Of a stretch of DNA of 64,000 nt, positions 7,372 through 16,473 are shown piece after piece (positions within the stretch are counted from its first letter, which is position 1; each line of letters begins with the position of its first letter). Both the position numbers and the translations under genes were made by a program. The DNA comes from Reyranella aquatilis. GTDB lineage: Bacteria > Pseudomonadota > Alphaproteobacteria > Reyranellales > Reyranellaceae. The DNA is taken from assembly GCF_020880995.1 (NCBI RefSeq), contig NZ_JAJISD010000007.1, forward strand, positions 248,001 through 312,000, written 5' to 3'. The notes under the pieces are model-generated. The model was not told where the DNA came from. It saw only the letters and a program-made list of their open reading frames with translations, and ran no database searches.

Positions 7372-8967
7372 ATGCGTAAACTGGCATGGCTCGCGGTCGC
7401 CGCGATTGCCGTCATCGGCGCCGGGGCGGCGAATGCCCAACAGACGCCGCGCAAGGGCGGCACGCTGCGCATGACGGCGCCCTACGCCGCGAGCTTCGGC
7501 AGCCTCGACCCGCACGTCACGCCACGCGCGCAGGACGACATCGTCGGCAAGGCGCTGCAGCGCTCGCTCTACAACTGGGACACGGCAGCCAACAAGCTCA
7601 CGCTGGAACTCGCCAAGTCGGTCACGGCGTCGGCCGACGGCCTCACCTATACCTACAAGCTGCGCGACGACGCTTTCTTCCATAACGGCCGCAAGATGAC
7701 GGCCGACGACGTGATCTTCTCGTTCACCCGCATCATGGACGGCAGCAAGGGCTATCCCGGCGCCCGCTACGTCCGCCTGATCAAGGGCGCGGTCGATGTC
7801 GAGAAAGGCACGGCCAAGGAGATTTCCGGCCTCAAGAAGATCGACGACTACACACTGGAAATGACGATCACCGACCGCGTCGATCCCGGCTACTACTTCT
7901 TCGGCGGCTCGACCGCGATCCTGCCCAAGGAAGAGGTCGAGAAGGGCAACTACGCCTCCAATCCGGTCGGCCTCGGGCCGTTCAAGTTCAAGGAGCACAT
8001 TCCCGGCTCGCGCGTCTCAATGGAGCGCTTCGACAAGTTCTACAAGACCGGCCAGCCCTACCTCGACAAGCTCGAGGTACTGATCATGGCCGAAGCCGCC
8101 GCCCGCGACGTTGCCTTCCGCAACAAGGAAATCGACACCTCGATCCTGGGCCCAGCGCAGTATGTCGCCTATCGCGCCGATCCTCAGCTCTCCAAGGGCA
8201 TCCTGGAAGTGGCCGAGATGTTCACGCGCTCGATGCACATCAACCTGAACTCGATCAAGCCTTTCCAGGACAAGCGGGTGCGCCAGGCGATCAACTACGC
8301 GATCGATTCGAACCTGATCATCTCGCGCCTGGTCAAGGACAAGGCCTATCGCGCCACCAGCTGGCTGCCGCCCTCCTCCGCGGCCTTCGACAAGACCATG
8401 AAGCCCTACCCGTACGATCCGGAGAAGGCCAAGAAGCTGCTGGCCGAGGCGGGCTATCCCAACGGCTTCGAGTTCGAGTGGACGACCAGCCAGAACGAGA
8501 GCTGGGGCCTGCCGATCGTCGAGGCGGTGATCCCGATGCTGGCCAAGGTCGGCATCAAGGCCAAGCCCAAGCTGGTCGAGGTCACGGTGCTGACCGAGAT
8601 CCTGATGAAGGGCGACCACCAGTCGCTGATCGCCTCCAGCCTGACCGGCCCGGACTCGCTCGCCACCCTGCGCTGCTACTACTCCAAGACGCCGCGCACG
8701 GCCTGCAACTACACCGGCTTCAACAACGCCGATTTCGACAAGCTGCTCGACGATGCCGCCCAGGAAGGCGACATGGCCAAGCGCGACGAGATCCTGAAGA
8801 AGGCCAACAACCTGCTCTACGAAGAAGCGCCGGTCTGGTTCTTCAACTACAACAAGGCGGTCCTGGCCTTCCAGCCGTGGGTCCACGGCCTGCAGCCCAA
8901 CCCGACCGAGATCACGCATCAGTACCCGGAAAACATCTGGGTCGACGCCAGCTCGCCGGCCAAGTAA
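7372..8967 (+). CDS. ABC transporter substrate-binding protein, family 5 (DppA-like)
   Basis: 531 residues with a clear signal peptide (MRKLAWLAVAAIAVIGAGAANA, cleavage before QQTP). The mature part has the SBP_bac_5 pattern: RDDAFFHNGRKMTADDVIFS, VGLGPFKFKE and VRQAINYAID. It binds peptides, opines or other amides in the periplasm and delivers them to the permeases encoded just downstream. A strong AGGAGG precedes ATG. An inverted repeat lies on each side of the gene, the second one between it and the permease genes, a place where stems often protect the receptor message and raise its level over the membrane genes. Confidence 0.92.
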   Translation: MRKLAWLAVAAIAVIGAGAANAQQTPRKGGTLRMTAPYAASFGSLDPHVTPRAQDDIVGKALQRSLYNWDTAANKLTLELAKSVTASADGLTYTYKLRDDAFFHNGRKMTADDVIFSFTRIMDGSKGYPGARYVRLIKGAVDVEKGTAKEISGLKKIDDYTLEMTITDRVDPGYYFFGGSTAILPKEEVEKGNYASNPVGLGPFKFKEHIPGSRVSMERFDKFYKTGQPYLDKLEVLIMAEAAARDVAFRNKEIDTSILGPAQYVAYRADPQLSKGILEVAEMFTRSMHINLNSIKPFQDKRVRQAINYAIDSNLIISRLVKDKAYRATSWLPPSSAAFDKTMKPYPYDPEKAKKLLAEAGYPNGFEFEWTTSQNESWGLPIVEAVIPMLAKVGIKAKPKLVEVTVLTEILMKGDHQSLIASSLTGPDSLATLRCYYSKTPRTACNYTGFNNADFDKLLDDAAQEGDMAKRDEILKKANNLLYEEAPVWFFNYNKAVLAFQPWVHGLQPNPTEITHQYPENIWVDASSPAK

Positions 8968-8989
8968 CCGGCGACACAGAAAGTTAAGT

Positions 8990-9047
8990 GTCCCTCGCTG
9001 CGCTCGGGATGACAGCACCTTTGTCATCCCGAACACCAGCGAGGGAC
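8990..9047. repeat. Imperfect inverted repeat between receptor and permease genes
   Basis: Arms GTCCCTCGCTgcgctCGGGATGACA (8990-9014) and its near mirror at 9022-9047 belong to the same repeat class as 7169-7267; the inner part CGGGATGACA/TGTCATCCCG and the outer GTCCCTCGCT/AGCGAGGGAC pair. The stem sits inside the transporter operon, 17 bases before the first permease ATG. Confidence 0.75.
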
Positions 9048-9063
9048 CTTTAGAACCCTCGCA

Positions 9064-9999
9064 ATGCTCCTTGTCCTCGGCCGCCGACTCGCCAACGTCA
9101 TCCCGACGCTGCTCGCCGTCGTGGCGCTCGTCTTCCTGCTCTTCTCCGTCCTGCCGGGAAGCTTCATCTCGGGCATGAACGAGGACGGCCGCTCGACCAT
9201 CGACCCCGCGGTCATGGAGCGCATGCGCAAGGAGATGGGCCTCGACGATCCGCTAGTCGAGCGCTTCGCCAAGTATGTCGCGGCCACCGCGACCGGCGAC
9301 CTCGGCACCTCCTTCCGCACACGCGAGCCGGTGACCAAGATGCTTGCGGTCCGCATCTGGCCGTCGCTGAAGCTGGTCCTCGCGGCCATGACCTTCGCCA
9401 TCCTGGTCGGCGTCACGCTGGGTTTCCTTGCCGCCCTCAAGCCCGGCAGCCTCATCGATACCGCCGCCATGGTCGGCGCCATCTCCGGCCTCTCGCTCAG
9501 CCAGTTCTGGTTCGGCCTGATGCTGATGTACCTGTTTGCGTTGAAACTCCAGTGGCTGCCGAGCTTCGGCTACGGCGATGGCGGCCTGCGCAACCTCATT
9601 CTGCCCGCGATCGCGCTGGGCGTCGGCCCGATGGCCCTGCTCGCCCGCACCACCCGCGCCGCTGTGCTCGACGTGCTGAACGCCGACTTCGTCCGCACCG
9701 CGCGCAGCAAGGGCATGAGCGAGCGCCGCGTCGTCGAATGGCACGTGCTGCGCAACGCGCTGGTCCTGGTCATCACCATCGTCGGCCTGCAGTTCGGCTC
9801 GCTGATGGGCCAGGCGGTCGTGGTCGAGAAGCTTTTCGCCTGGCCGGGCGTCGGCTCGCTGATGGTCGATTCGGTGTTCCAGCGCGACATGCCGACCGTC
9901 CAGGGCTGCATCCTGATGATCGTGCTGTTCTTCCTCGTCATCAACACGCTGGTCGACATCGCCTATGTCGTGATCGACCCCCGGATCCGGTACCGATGA
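9064..9999 (+). CDS. ABC transporter permease, DppB-like
   Basis: 311 residues with an N-terminal transmembrane helix (about 9-30), a periplasmic domain containing FISGMNEDGRS, then five more helices. The EAA loop that docks on the ATPase reads about TRAAVLDVLNADFVRTARSKG. Length and layout match DppB/OppB. The start lacks a strong ribosome-binding site and follows the intergenic stem. It ends in an ATGA overlap with the second permease gene. Confidence 0.92.
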   Translation: MLLVLGRRLANVIPTLLAVVALVFLLFSVLPGSFISGMNEDGRSTIDPAVMERMRKEMGLDDPLVERFAKYVAATATGDLGTSFRTREPVTKMLAVRIWPSLKLVLAAMTFAILVGVTLGFLAALKPGSLIDTAAMVGAISGLSLSQFWFGLMLMYLFALKLQWLPSFGYGDGGLRNLILPAIALGVGPMALLARTTRAAVLDVLNADFVRTARSKGMSERRVVEWHVLRNALVLVITIVGLQFGSLMGQAVVVEKLFAWPGVGSLMVDSVFQRDMPTVQGCILMIVLFFLVINTLVDIAYVVIDPRIRYR

Positions 10000-10850
10000 G
10001 CCTCGCCCTCAAGATCCCCCGCCTGCGGCTGAAGGGCGGCTCCTCGCTCTGGGTCGGCGGCGCACTGGTCGCCATCGCCATCTCCTCGGCCATCCTCGCG
10101 CCCTGGATCGCGCTCACCGATCCCGTGCTCGACGCCAACCTGATGAACGCCGAGATCGCGCCCTGCTGGGAGTTCCCCTTCGGCACTGACGCCCAGGGCC
10201 GCGACATCTATTCCCGCATCGTCTGGGGCGCGCGCGTGTCGCTGAGCGTCGGCATCATCAGCCAGATCTGCAACAGCCTGATTGGCGTGACGCTCGGCCT
10301 TACCGCCGGCTACTGGGGCGGCTGGTGGGACGACCTTGTGAGCGGCCTCACCAACCTCATGCTGGCGATCCCGTCGCTGGTCTTCGCGCTGGCCATAATG
10401 GCGATCCTCGGGCCTGGCCTCGTCAGCCTCGTCATCGCGCTCGGCCTCACCAGCTGGTCCTATTCCTGCCGCATCGCGCGCGCCCAGGTCCTGTCGCTGA
10501 AGAGCCAGGGCTACATCCAGGCCGCGCGGATCCTGGGATACGGCGACCTGCGCATCATGTTCACGCAGGTCCTGCCCAACATCCTGGGGCCGTTGATCGT
10601 GATCGCCACGCTCGGCATGGGCGGCGCCATCCTCTCCGAGGCGGCGCTGTCGTTCCTCGGCCTCGGCATCCGCCCGCCCTTCCCGAGCTGGGGCAGCATG
10701 CTGTCGGAAGCGCGCGACCAGATCACGACCGCGCCGTGGCTGTCGGTGTTCCCGGGCCTCGCGATCTTCTTCACCGTACTCGGCCTGAACCTGCTGGGCG
10801 ACGGCCTGCGCGACTATCTCGACCCGCAATCGACGACTCGACGGGGATGA
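9996..10850 (+). CDS. ABC transporter permease, DppC-like
   Basis: 284 residues starting at ATG 9996-9998, which overlaps the stop of the first permease gene by four bases. It carries the N-terminal OppC segment, the FGTDAQGRDIYSRI motif typical of DppC/OppC, and the EAA loop AARILGYGDLRIMFTQVLPN. It forms the heteromeric channel with the preceding permease in the inner membrane. Confidence 0.92.
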   Translation: MSLALKIPRLRLKGGSSLWVGGALVAIAISSAILAPWIALTDPVLDANLMNAEIAPCWEFPFGTDAQGRDIYSRIVWGARVSLSVGIISQICNSLIGVTLGLTAGYWGGWWDDLVSGLTNLMLAIPSLVFALAIMAILGPGLVSLVIALGLTSWSYSCRIARAQVLSLKSQGYIQAARILGYGDLRIMFTQVLPNILGPLIVIATLGMGGAILSEAALSFLGLGIRPPFPSWGSMLSEARDQITTAPWLSVFPGLAIFFTVLGLNLLGDGLRDYLDPQSTTRRG

Positions 10851-10860
10851 GGCCGCGCGC

Positions 10861-11838
10861 ATGACCACGCCCCTCCTCAAGGTCGAGAACCTGCGCATCG
10901 CCCTGGCCGGCGATGGCGTCACCTACGACGCGGTCGAGAACGTTTCGTTCGAGATCGGCCGCGGCGAGGCCTTCGGGTTGGTGGGCGAATCGGGCTGCGG
11001 CAAGAGCATCACCGCGCTCTCGGTGATGGGCCTGCTGCGCCGACCGCTGTCGCTGGCGGGCGGGAAGATCATGCTCGACGGCCAGGAAATCCAGAACGTC
11101 TCTGCCGCCGAGATGCGCCGCCTCCGCGGCAAGCGCATCGCCATGATCTTCCAGGAACCGATGACGGCGCTCAATCCGCTGTCGCCGGTCGGCCGGCAGA
11201 TCGCCGAGATGTTCGTGCTGCACCAGGGTGCCAATTGGAACGAGGCGATGGACCGGGCCGAGGAGGCGCTGCGGCAGGTGCGCGTGCCCTCGCCCGAGCG
11301 GCGCATCAAGGATTATCCGCACCAACTCTCGGGCGGCATGCGCCAGCGGGTGATGATCGCCATCGCGCTGGCCTGCGGCCCCGACCTGCTGGTCGCCGAC
11401 GAGCCGACCACGGCGCTCGACGTCACCGTGCAGGCGGAGATCATCGACCTGATGGCCGAGCTCTGCGCCGCCAAGGGCACGGCCATCCTGATGATCAGCC
11501 ACGATCTCGGCCTCGTCGCCAACATGTGCAAGCGCGTCGCCGTCATGTACGCCGGCCGCATCGTCGAGAGCCAGGTGGCCGATTCGATCTTCGCCCGGCC
11601 GAGCCATCCTTATACCCAGGGGCTGATCGATTCCCTGCCGCGGCTGGGCGAGCGCGCGCGGCGCGGCCGCCAGAAGCTGCGCGAGATCTCGGGCGTCGTA
11701 CCCTCGATCGCCAACTATCCGTCCGGCTGCCGTTTCAATCCGCGCTGCCCCGCCGTGACCGATGTGTGCCGTTCGACCGTGCCGGAGGCGACGCCGCTGC
11801 CGGCCGAGGGACTTGTGAGGTGCCATCACCATGGCTGA
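10861..11838 (+). CDS. ABC transporter ATP-binding protein, DppD-like
   Basis: 325 residues. Walker A GESGCGKS near residue 41, Q-loop [10 protein letters not shown], signature LSGGMRQR, Walker [13 protein letters not shown] and the H-loop MISHD are all intact. The C-terminal oligopeptide/dipeptide domain has the four-cysteine-like cluster [14 protein letters not shown], a likely iron-sulfur or metal site seen in this family. It overlaps the next ATPase gene by eight bases. Confidence 0.92.
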   Translation: MTTPLLKVENLRIALAGDGVTYDAVENVSFEIGRGEAFGLVGESGCGKSITALSVMGLLRRPLSLAGGKIMLDGQEIQNVSAAEMRRLRGKRIAMIFQEPMTALNPLSPVGRQIAEMFVLHQGANWNEAMDRAEEALRQVRVPSPERRIKDYPHQLSGGMRQRVMIAIALACGPDLLVADEPTTALDVTVQAEIIDLMAELCAAKGTAILMISHDLGLVANMCKRVAVMYAGRIVESQVADSIFARPSHPYTQGLIDSLPRLGERARRGRQKLREISGVVPSIANYPSGCRFNPRCPAVTDVCRSTVPEATPLPAEGLVRCHHHG

Positions 11839-12808
11839 GGCCCTGCTTTCGCTGAACGACCTCGCGGTCCACTTCAAGATCGGCAACGCACTGGGCGGCG
11901 GCGTCAGGACGTTGAAGGCGGTCGACGGCGTCACGCTCGACGTGAAGCCCGGCGAGTGCCTGGGCCTGGTCGGCGAATCGGGCTGCGGCAAGTCCACGCT
12001 GGCACTCGCCATCATGGGCCTGCTGCCGCCGACGCGCGGCACGATCGGCATCGACGGCCAGCAGATCTCGGGCTCGACGGCGCCCGACCGCATGAAGATG
12101 GCGCGTACGGTCCAGATGGTCTTCCAGGACCCCTATGCCTCGCTCAATCCGCGCCAGACGGTGCGCCGGACGCTGGCCGATCCGCTGCGCCTGCACGGCA
12201 TAACCGACAAGGCCGAAGTCGAGGCGCGGGTGATCGACATGATGGCCAAGGTCGGCCTGCGTCCCGAACAGGCCGACCGCTATCCGCACGAATTCTCCGG
12301 CGGCCAGCGCCAGCGCATCGGCATCGCCCGCGCCCTGATCCTGAAGCCGAAGCTTGTGCTCTGCGACGAGCCCGTGTCGGCTCTCGACGTGTCGATCCGT
12401 GCCCAGATCATCAACCTCCTGCTCGAACTGAAGGACGAGATGGGGCTCGCCTACATCATGATCAGCCACGACCTCGGCGTGGTCGAGCATGTGAGCGACC
12501 GCGTGGCTGTGATGTATCTCGGCCGCATCGTCGAACAGGGCGGCTGGCAGGAAATCTTCGAGAACCCGCGCCATCCCTACACACGCGCGCTGATCGCGGC
12601 GATCCCCGATCCGTTCCACCGCGCCGCCATCGGCGCGAACGCCAAGGCGCGCGGCGAGATCGCCAGCGCCCTCAACCCGCCGGCCGGCTGCCACTTCAAC
12701 CCCCGCTGTCCGTTGAAGGCCGACATCTGCACGGCCGAGTATCCGGCATTCGGCGAGGTCTCGCCCGGCCACCGCGCGGCTTGTCATTTCCGCGACCACG
12801 TGAGTTGA
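11831..12808 (+). CDS. ABC transporter ATP-binding protein, DppF-like
   Basis: 325 residues. Walker [11 protein letters not shown]-loop FQDPYASLNPRQ, signature FSGGQRQRIGIARAL, Walker B LVLCDEPVSALDVS. The C-terminal cluster CHFNPRCPLKADIC matches the partner ATPase. Together with the preceding genes it completes a five-part importer (receptor, two permeases, two ATPases). Fifteen bases separate it from the adenylate cyclase gene. Confidence 0.92.
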   Translation: MAEALLSLNDLAVHFKIGNALGGGVRTLKAVDGVTLDVKPGECLGLVGESGCGKSTLALAIMGLLPPTRGTIGIDGQQISGSTAPDRMKMARTVQMVFQDPYASLNPRQTVRRTLADPLRLHGITDKAEVEARVIDMMAKVGLRPEQADRYPHEFSGGQRQRIGIARALILKPKLVLCDEPVSALDVSIRAQIINLLLELKDEMGLAYIMISHDLGVVEHVSDRVAVMYLGRIVEQGGWQEIFENPRHPYTRALIAAIPDPFHRAAIGANAKARGEIASALNPPAGCHFNPRCPLKADICTAEYPAFGEVSPGHRAACHFRDHVS

Positions 12809-12823
12809 TGGGGCGATAGCCGC

Positions 12824-14041
12824 ATGACTCCCCTCGACACGGAAATCCTTCTCGACTGGATCGTCCGCCGCGGCCTCGACGGTGTCGACGAGGCCCAGCT
12901 GCTGCGCGAGTTCTGCGAGAAATGCCGCGAAGCCGGGCTCATGCTTTCCCGTGCCCTGTCCTTCATCGACACGCTGCATCCCGTGCACGAGGGGCGCATC
13001 TACCGCTGGCGTGACGATTCCGTCGAGGAAGAGGCCGCCACAGACTATGCACGCACCGACCAGGGCGGGCCTGCCGCCGAGTCGTGGCAGCGCAGCCCGT
13101 TCTTCCACCTGCTGCAGACCGGCGGAGATGAACTGCGGCGGCGCATCGGCTTCGGCGACCCTATCGACTTCAGCGTCGTGCAGGACATGAAGGATGCCGG
13201 ATACACCGACTACGTCGTCTTCATCCATCGCTTCGCCGGCGACACCAAGATCGGCGACATGGACGGCGTCTATTCGGCCTGGTCGACGCGCCACACCGGA
13301 GGCTTCAGCGACGCCAATCTCGAAGCGCTGCGCCGCTTGGTGCCGGCGCTGGCGCTCGCGATCAAGAGCGCCGCGCTCGCGCGCATCGCCGACACGCTGG
13401 TCCAGGTCTATCTGGGGCGCGACGCCGGTCGGCGGGTACTGGACGGGAGCATCCAGCGCGGCGTCGCCGACCGGATCGAGGCAGCGCTGTGGTTCTCCGA
13501 CCTGCGCAGCTACACCGCCATCACCGATACCGCGAAGCCCAGCGAGATCATTCCGCTGCTGAACGACTATGCCGAGGCGGTGATCACGGCGATCCACGAA
13601 GCCGGTGGCGACGTGCTGAAGCTGATCGGCGACGGCACGCTGGCGGTGTTTCGCGCCGGCGACCCGGCCGAGGCCTGCCGCCGGGCGCTGCGCGCCGAGG
13701 AAAACCTGCGCCGCCGCATGAAGGAGCTGAACGAACGGCGCCTTGCCGGGGAACAACCGATCACCGAGGCCTATATCGGCCTGCATATCGGCGAGGTCTT
13801 CTACGGCAACATCGGCAGCTTCGATCGACTGGACTTCACGGTCGTGGGGCCAGCGGTCAACGAGACGAGCCGCATCGCCTCGATGTGCCGTTCGGTCGAT
13901 CGCCCGCTTCTCGTCTCATCGACCTTCGCCGAGGCGCTGTCCGCGACCGAACGCGACCGACTGGTCTCCGTCGGCCGCTTTGCGCTGCGCGGCGTCGGCA
14001 AGGCCCAGGACCTCTTCACCCTGGATCCTGCGTTGATGTAG
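12824..14041 (+). CDS. Class III adenylate cyclase
   Basis: 405 residues, apparently soluble. The first 210 or so residues form an unnamed helical/alpha-beta region; the catalytic domain spans about 218-350. Metal-binding aspartates are D226 (WFSDLRSY) and D270 (LIGDG). K266 and T339 take the adenine-specifying positions, and N346 and R350 (VNETSR) the transition-state positions, so the enzyme should make cAMP. It sits 15 bases after the last transporter gene with no terminator between, so it is probably made with the importer. The N-terminal half may be the sensor. Confidence 0.85.
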   Translation: MTPLDTEILLDWIVRRGLDGVDEAQLLREFCEKCREAGLMLSRALSFIDTLHPVHEGRIYRWRDDSVEEEAATDYARTDQGGPAAESWQRSPFFHLLQTGGDELRRRIGFGDPIDFSVVQDMKDAGYTDYVVFIHRFAGDTKIGDMDGVYSAWSTRHTGGFSDANLEALRRLVPALALAIKSAALARIADTLVQVYLGRDAGRRVLDGSIQRGVADRIEAALWFSDLRSYTAITDTAKPSEIIPLLNDYAEAVITAIHEAGGDVLKLIGDGTLAVFRAGDPAEACRRALRAEENLRRRMKELNERRLAGEQPITEAYIGLHIGEVFYGNIGSFDRLDFTVVGPAVNETSRIASMCRSVDRPLLVSSTFAEALSATERDRLVSVGRFALRGVGKAQDLFTLDPALM

Positions 14042-14073
14042 CCGGCGCAATTGCAACCGAGCGTCGACTCGAT

Positions 14074-14100
14074 GGGCGAGAATCGATATCGCCCATAAAA
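14074..14100 (+). terminator. Weak hairpin followed by an A/T run after the cyclase gene
   Basis: GGGCGA (14074-14079) pairs with TCGCCC (14089-14094) around a nine-base loop and is followed by ATAAAAATT. It lies 33 bases past the cyclase stop. The six-pair stem is short and the T-run is mixed, so it is a modest candidate for the end of the importer/cyclase transcript. Confidence 0.35.
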
Positions 14101-14195
14101 ATTCGGTAGTTCGGCTTGCGCTGGCTCCGTCCGGATGCTTACGATGAGCGCAATCACAAGCCGTCCAATGAGGCGGCCGTCCTTGGGAGGACAAC

Positions 14196-15515
14196 ATGGC
14201 CAAGACGAAGCGTCGTAGCGTGCTTAAGCTTGCCGGCGGTGCTGCCGCCGCGTCCATGGGCGGCATGGCCGCCATCCTTGCAACCGGCCGCATGCCCGCC
14301 TTCGCCCAGCAGAGAACGGTCCACTGGCTGAAGTGGGTCGACTTCGTGCCGGCGTCGGACACGCTGCTGCGCAGGGAAATGCTGCCTGAAGCCGAGAAGG
14401 CGCTGGGCATCAAGATCAATCTCGAGACGGTCAACGGCAACGACCTGCAGCCGCGCGTCACCGCCGGCATCCAGTCGGGCGCCGGTCCCGACCTGATCAT
14501 GGCGTTCAACAACCAGACCTATCTCTACGCCAACAGCGTCGTCGATCTGACCGAGATCGCCGAGGCTGTCGGCAAGGAGCAGGGCGGCATGTACAAGTAC
14601 GCCCGCGCCGTCTGCAGCGACGGCAAGATGTTCATGGGTATGCCCTGGGCGGTGATCGGCGGCATGATCGCCTATCGCAAGTCTTGGTTCGAGGAGGCCG
14701 GCGCTACCAAGTTCCCCGAGACGTGGGAGCAGTATCGCGAAGTCGGCAAGAAGCTGAAAGCCAAGGGCCGGCCGATCGGCCAGACGCTGGGCCACACGTT
14801 CGGCGACGCCCCCGGCTTCACCTATCCCTACCTGTGGTCATGGGGCGGCATGGAGGTCGATCCCTCTGGCAAGGTGATCATGAACAGCAAGGAGACGCTG
14901 GAATCGGTCAAGTTCATGCAGGGCTTCTGGAAGGACGCCCATGACGAGGGCGGTCTCGCCTGGGACGACACCAACAACAACCGCGCCTTCCTGTCCCAGA
15001 CCATTTCGGCCACGCTGAACGGCGCCTCGATCTACATCGAGACGCTGCGCAAGCCCGACCAGTACAAGACCGAGAAGGGCGCGCCGATGCACACCGACAT
15101 CCTGCATTCGCCGCTGCCCAAGGGCCCGGCGGGGCAGTTCGGCTTCCATCTGCTGCAGTCGCACATGCTGATGAAGTACTCGAAGAACCAGGACCCCGCG
15201 AAGGAGTTCCTGAAGTGGATCCATACCGAGAAGAACTTCGAGAAGTGGTTCATCTCGCAGAAGGGATTCGCCACGCCCTGCACCGAGAAGTGGGAGGGCC
15301 ACAAGGTCTGGACCGACGATCCCGTCATGGCGCCCTTCAAGGTTGCGGCCAAGCTCGGCCAGGCGCCGGGCCATGCCGGACCGCCGAACGCCAAGGCGGC
15401 CGAAGCGCTTTCGAAGTACATCGTCACCGACATGTACGCCAAGGCCGTCCAGGGCATGTCCGCGGAGGATGCGGTCAAGTGGGCCGACGGCGAACTCAGG
15501 AAGATCTACGTCTGA
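14196..15515 (+). CDS. ABC transporter substrate-binding protein, family 1 (sugar type)
   Basis: 439 residues with a twin-arginine style signal: KRRSVLKLAGGAAAASMGG, then a hydrophobic stretch ending MPAFAQQ. The mature protein shows SBP_bac_1 features (VNGNDLQPRVTAGIQSGAGP, a VDLTEIAEAVG block, WKDAHDEGG). It should bind a sugar, polyol or glycerol phosphate ester in the periplasm. RBS GGAGG lies five bases before ATG. First gene of a four-gene importer operon on this strand. Confidence 0.9.
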   Translation: MAKTKRRSVLKLAGGAAAASMGGMAAILATGRMPAFAQQRTVHWLKWVDFVPASDTLLRREMLPEAEKALGIKINLETVNGNDLQPRVTAGIQSGAGPDLIMAFNNQTYLYANSVVDLTEIAEAVGKEQGGMYKYARAVCSDGKMFMGMPWAVIGGMIAYRKSWFEEAGATKFPETWEQYREVGKKLKAKGRPIGQTLGHTFGDAPGFTYPYLWSWGGMEVDPSGKVIMNSKETLESVKFMQGFWKDAHDEGGLAWDDTNNNRAFLSQTISATLNGASIYIETLRKPDQYKTEKGAPMHTDILHSPLPKGPAGQFGFHLLQSHMLMKYSKNQDPAKEFLKWIHTEKNFEKWFISQKGFATPCTEKWEGHKVWTDDPVMAPFKVAAKLGQAPGHAGPPNAKAAEALSKYIVTDMYAKAVQGMSAEDAVKWADGELRKIYV

Positions 15516-15543
15516 TCCCGGCCCGCTGAACCGGCGCCGGGTC

Positions 15544-16473
15544 ATGGCTGCAACCACACTCGCGACCGCGGAGGGCAAGCGCCCCTCCGCCCGGTTGCGG
15601 CGCCTCGAGGACGAGCGCTGGCTGGCGCTGGTCCTCCTCACGCCGACGGCGGTGCTGCTCGGCCTGTTCATCGCCTATCCGTTCGTCGAAGGCGTGCTGC
15701 TGTCCCTCAGCAGCGCCCGCGTCGGCGATCCCGGCCAGTTCGTCGGGCTGAAGAACTTCTACAAGATCTGGAACGACAGCATCTTCCACACGACCGTGTG
15801 GAACACGTTCTGGTACACGGGCGTGACGACGGTCTTCAAGCTGGCGCTGGGCCTCTGGCTGGCGCTGCTGCTCAACCGGCACTTCAGGGGCAAGGCGATC
15901 ATCCGCGCCTTCATCCTGCTGCCCTTCATCATCCCGACGGTGCTGTCGACCTTCGCCTGGAAGTGGATGTTCGATCCCACCTTCAGCGTCATCAACTGGA
16001 CCCTGTTCCAGCTCGGACTGATCACGACGCGCATCAACTGGCTGGGCGATCCCGACCTCGCCATGACGTCGATCATCGTCATCAATATCTGGCGCGGCGT
16101 GCCCTTCTTCGCCATCACCCTGCTGGCGGGCCTGCAGACCATCAGCCCGGAACTCCACGAGGCCGCCGCGATCGACGGTGCCCGGCCCTGGGCGCGGTTC
16201 TGGCACGTTACCTGGCCGCTGCTCATGCCGGTGACCCTGGTGGTCGTGCTGTTCTCGGTGATCCAGACCTTCGCCGACTTCCAGCTCGTCTACGTGATGA
16301 CCGGCGGCGGTCCTGCCAACGCCACCCACCTGTTCGCCACCTATGCCTACCAGCTCGGCATCGGGACCGGACTGCTGTCCGAAGGCGCTGCGATCTCGCT
16401 CGCGATGTTCCCGTTCCTGTTCATCATCGTGGTCGCACAGCTCCTCTACATCCGCCGAGTGGAGACCCGCTGA
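15544..16473 (+). CDS. ABC transporter permease, MalF/UgpA-like
   Basis: 309 residues from ATG 15544, six predicted helices, first at about 27-48. The EAA loop reads about LHEAAAIDGARPWARFWHVTWP. The first 25 residues are a charged cytoplasmic tail. The start has only a weak ribosome-binding site. The stop overlaps the next start by one base (TGATG). Confidence 0.9.
   Translation: MAATTLATAEGKRPSARLRRLEDERWLALVLLTPTAVLLGLFIAYPFVEGVLLSLSSARVGDPGQFVGLKNFYKIWNDSIFHTTVWNTFWYTGVTTVFKLALGLWLALLLNRHFRGKAIIRAFILLPFIIPTVLSTFAWKWMFDPTFSVINWTLFQLGLITTRINWLGDPDLAMTSIIVINIWRGVPFFAITLLAGLQTISPELHEAAAIDGARPWARFWHVTWPLLMPVTLVVVLFSVIQTFADFQLVYVMTGGGPANATHLFATYAYQLGIGTGLLSEGAAISLAMFPFLFIIVVAQLLYIRRVETR

Noticed and set aside
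5445..7472. Long open frame on the minus strand opposite ggt
   Set aside because: It is rich in Arg/Ala/Gly as antisense of a GC-rich gene, has no domain, and ggt on the plus strand has intact motifs.
11735..13786. Long minus-strand open frame opposite the ATPase and cyclase genes
   Set aside because: Antisense of two genes with complete catalytic motifs; composition typical of a shadow frame.
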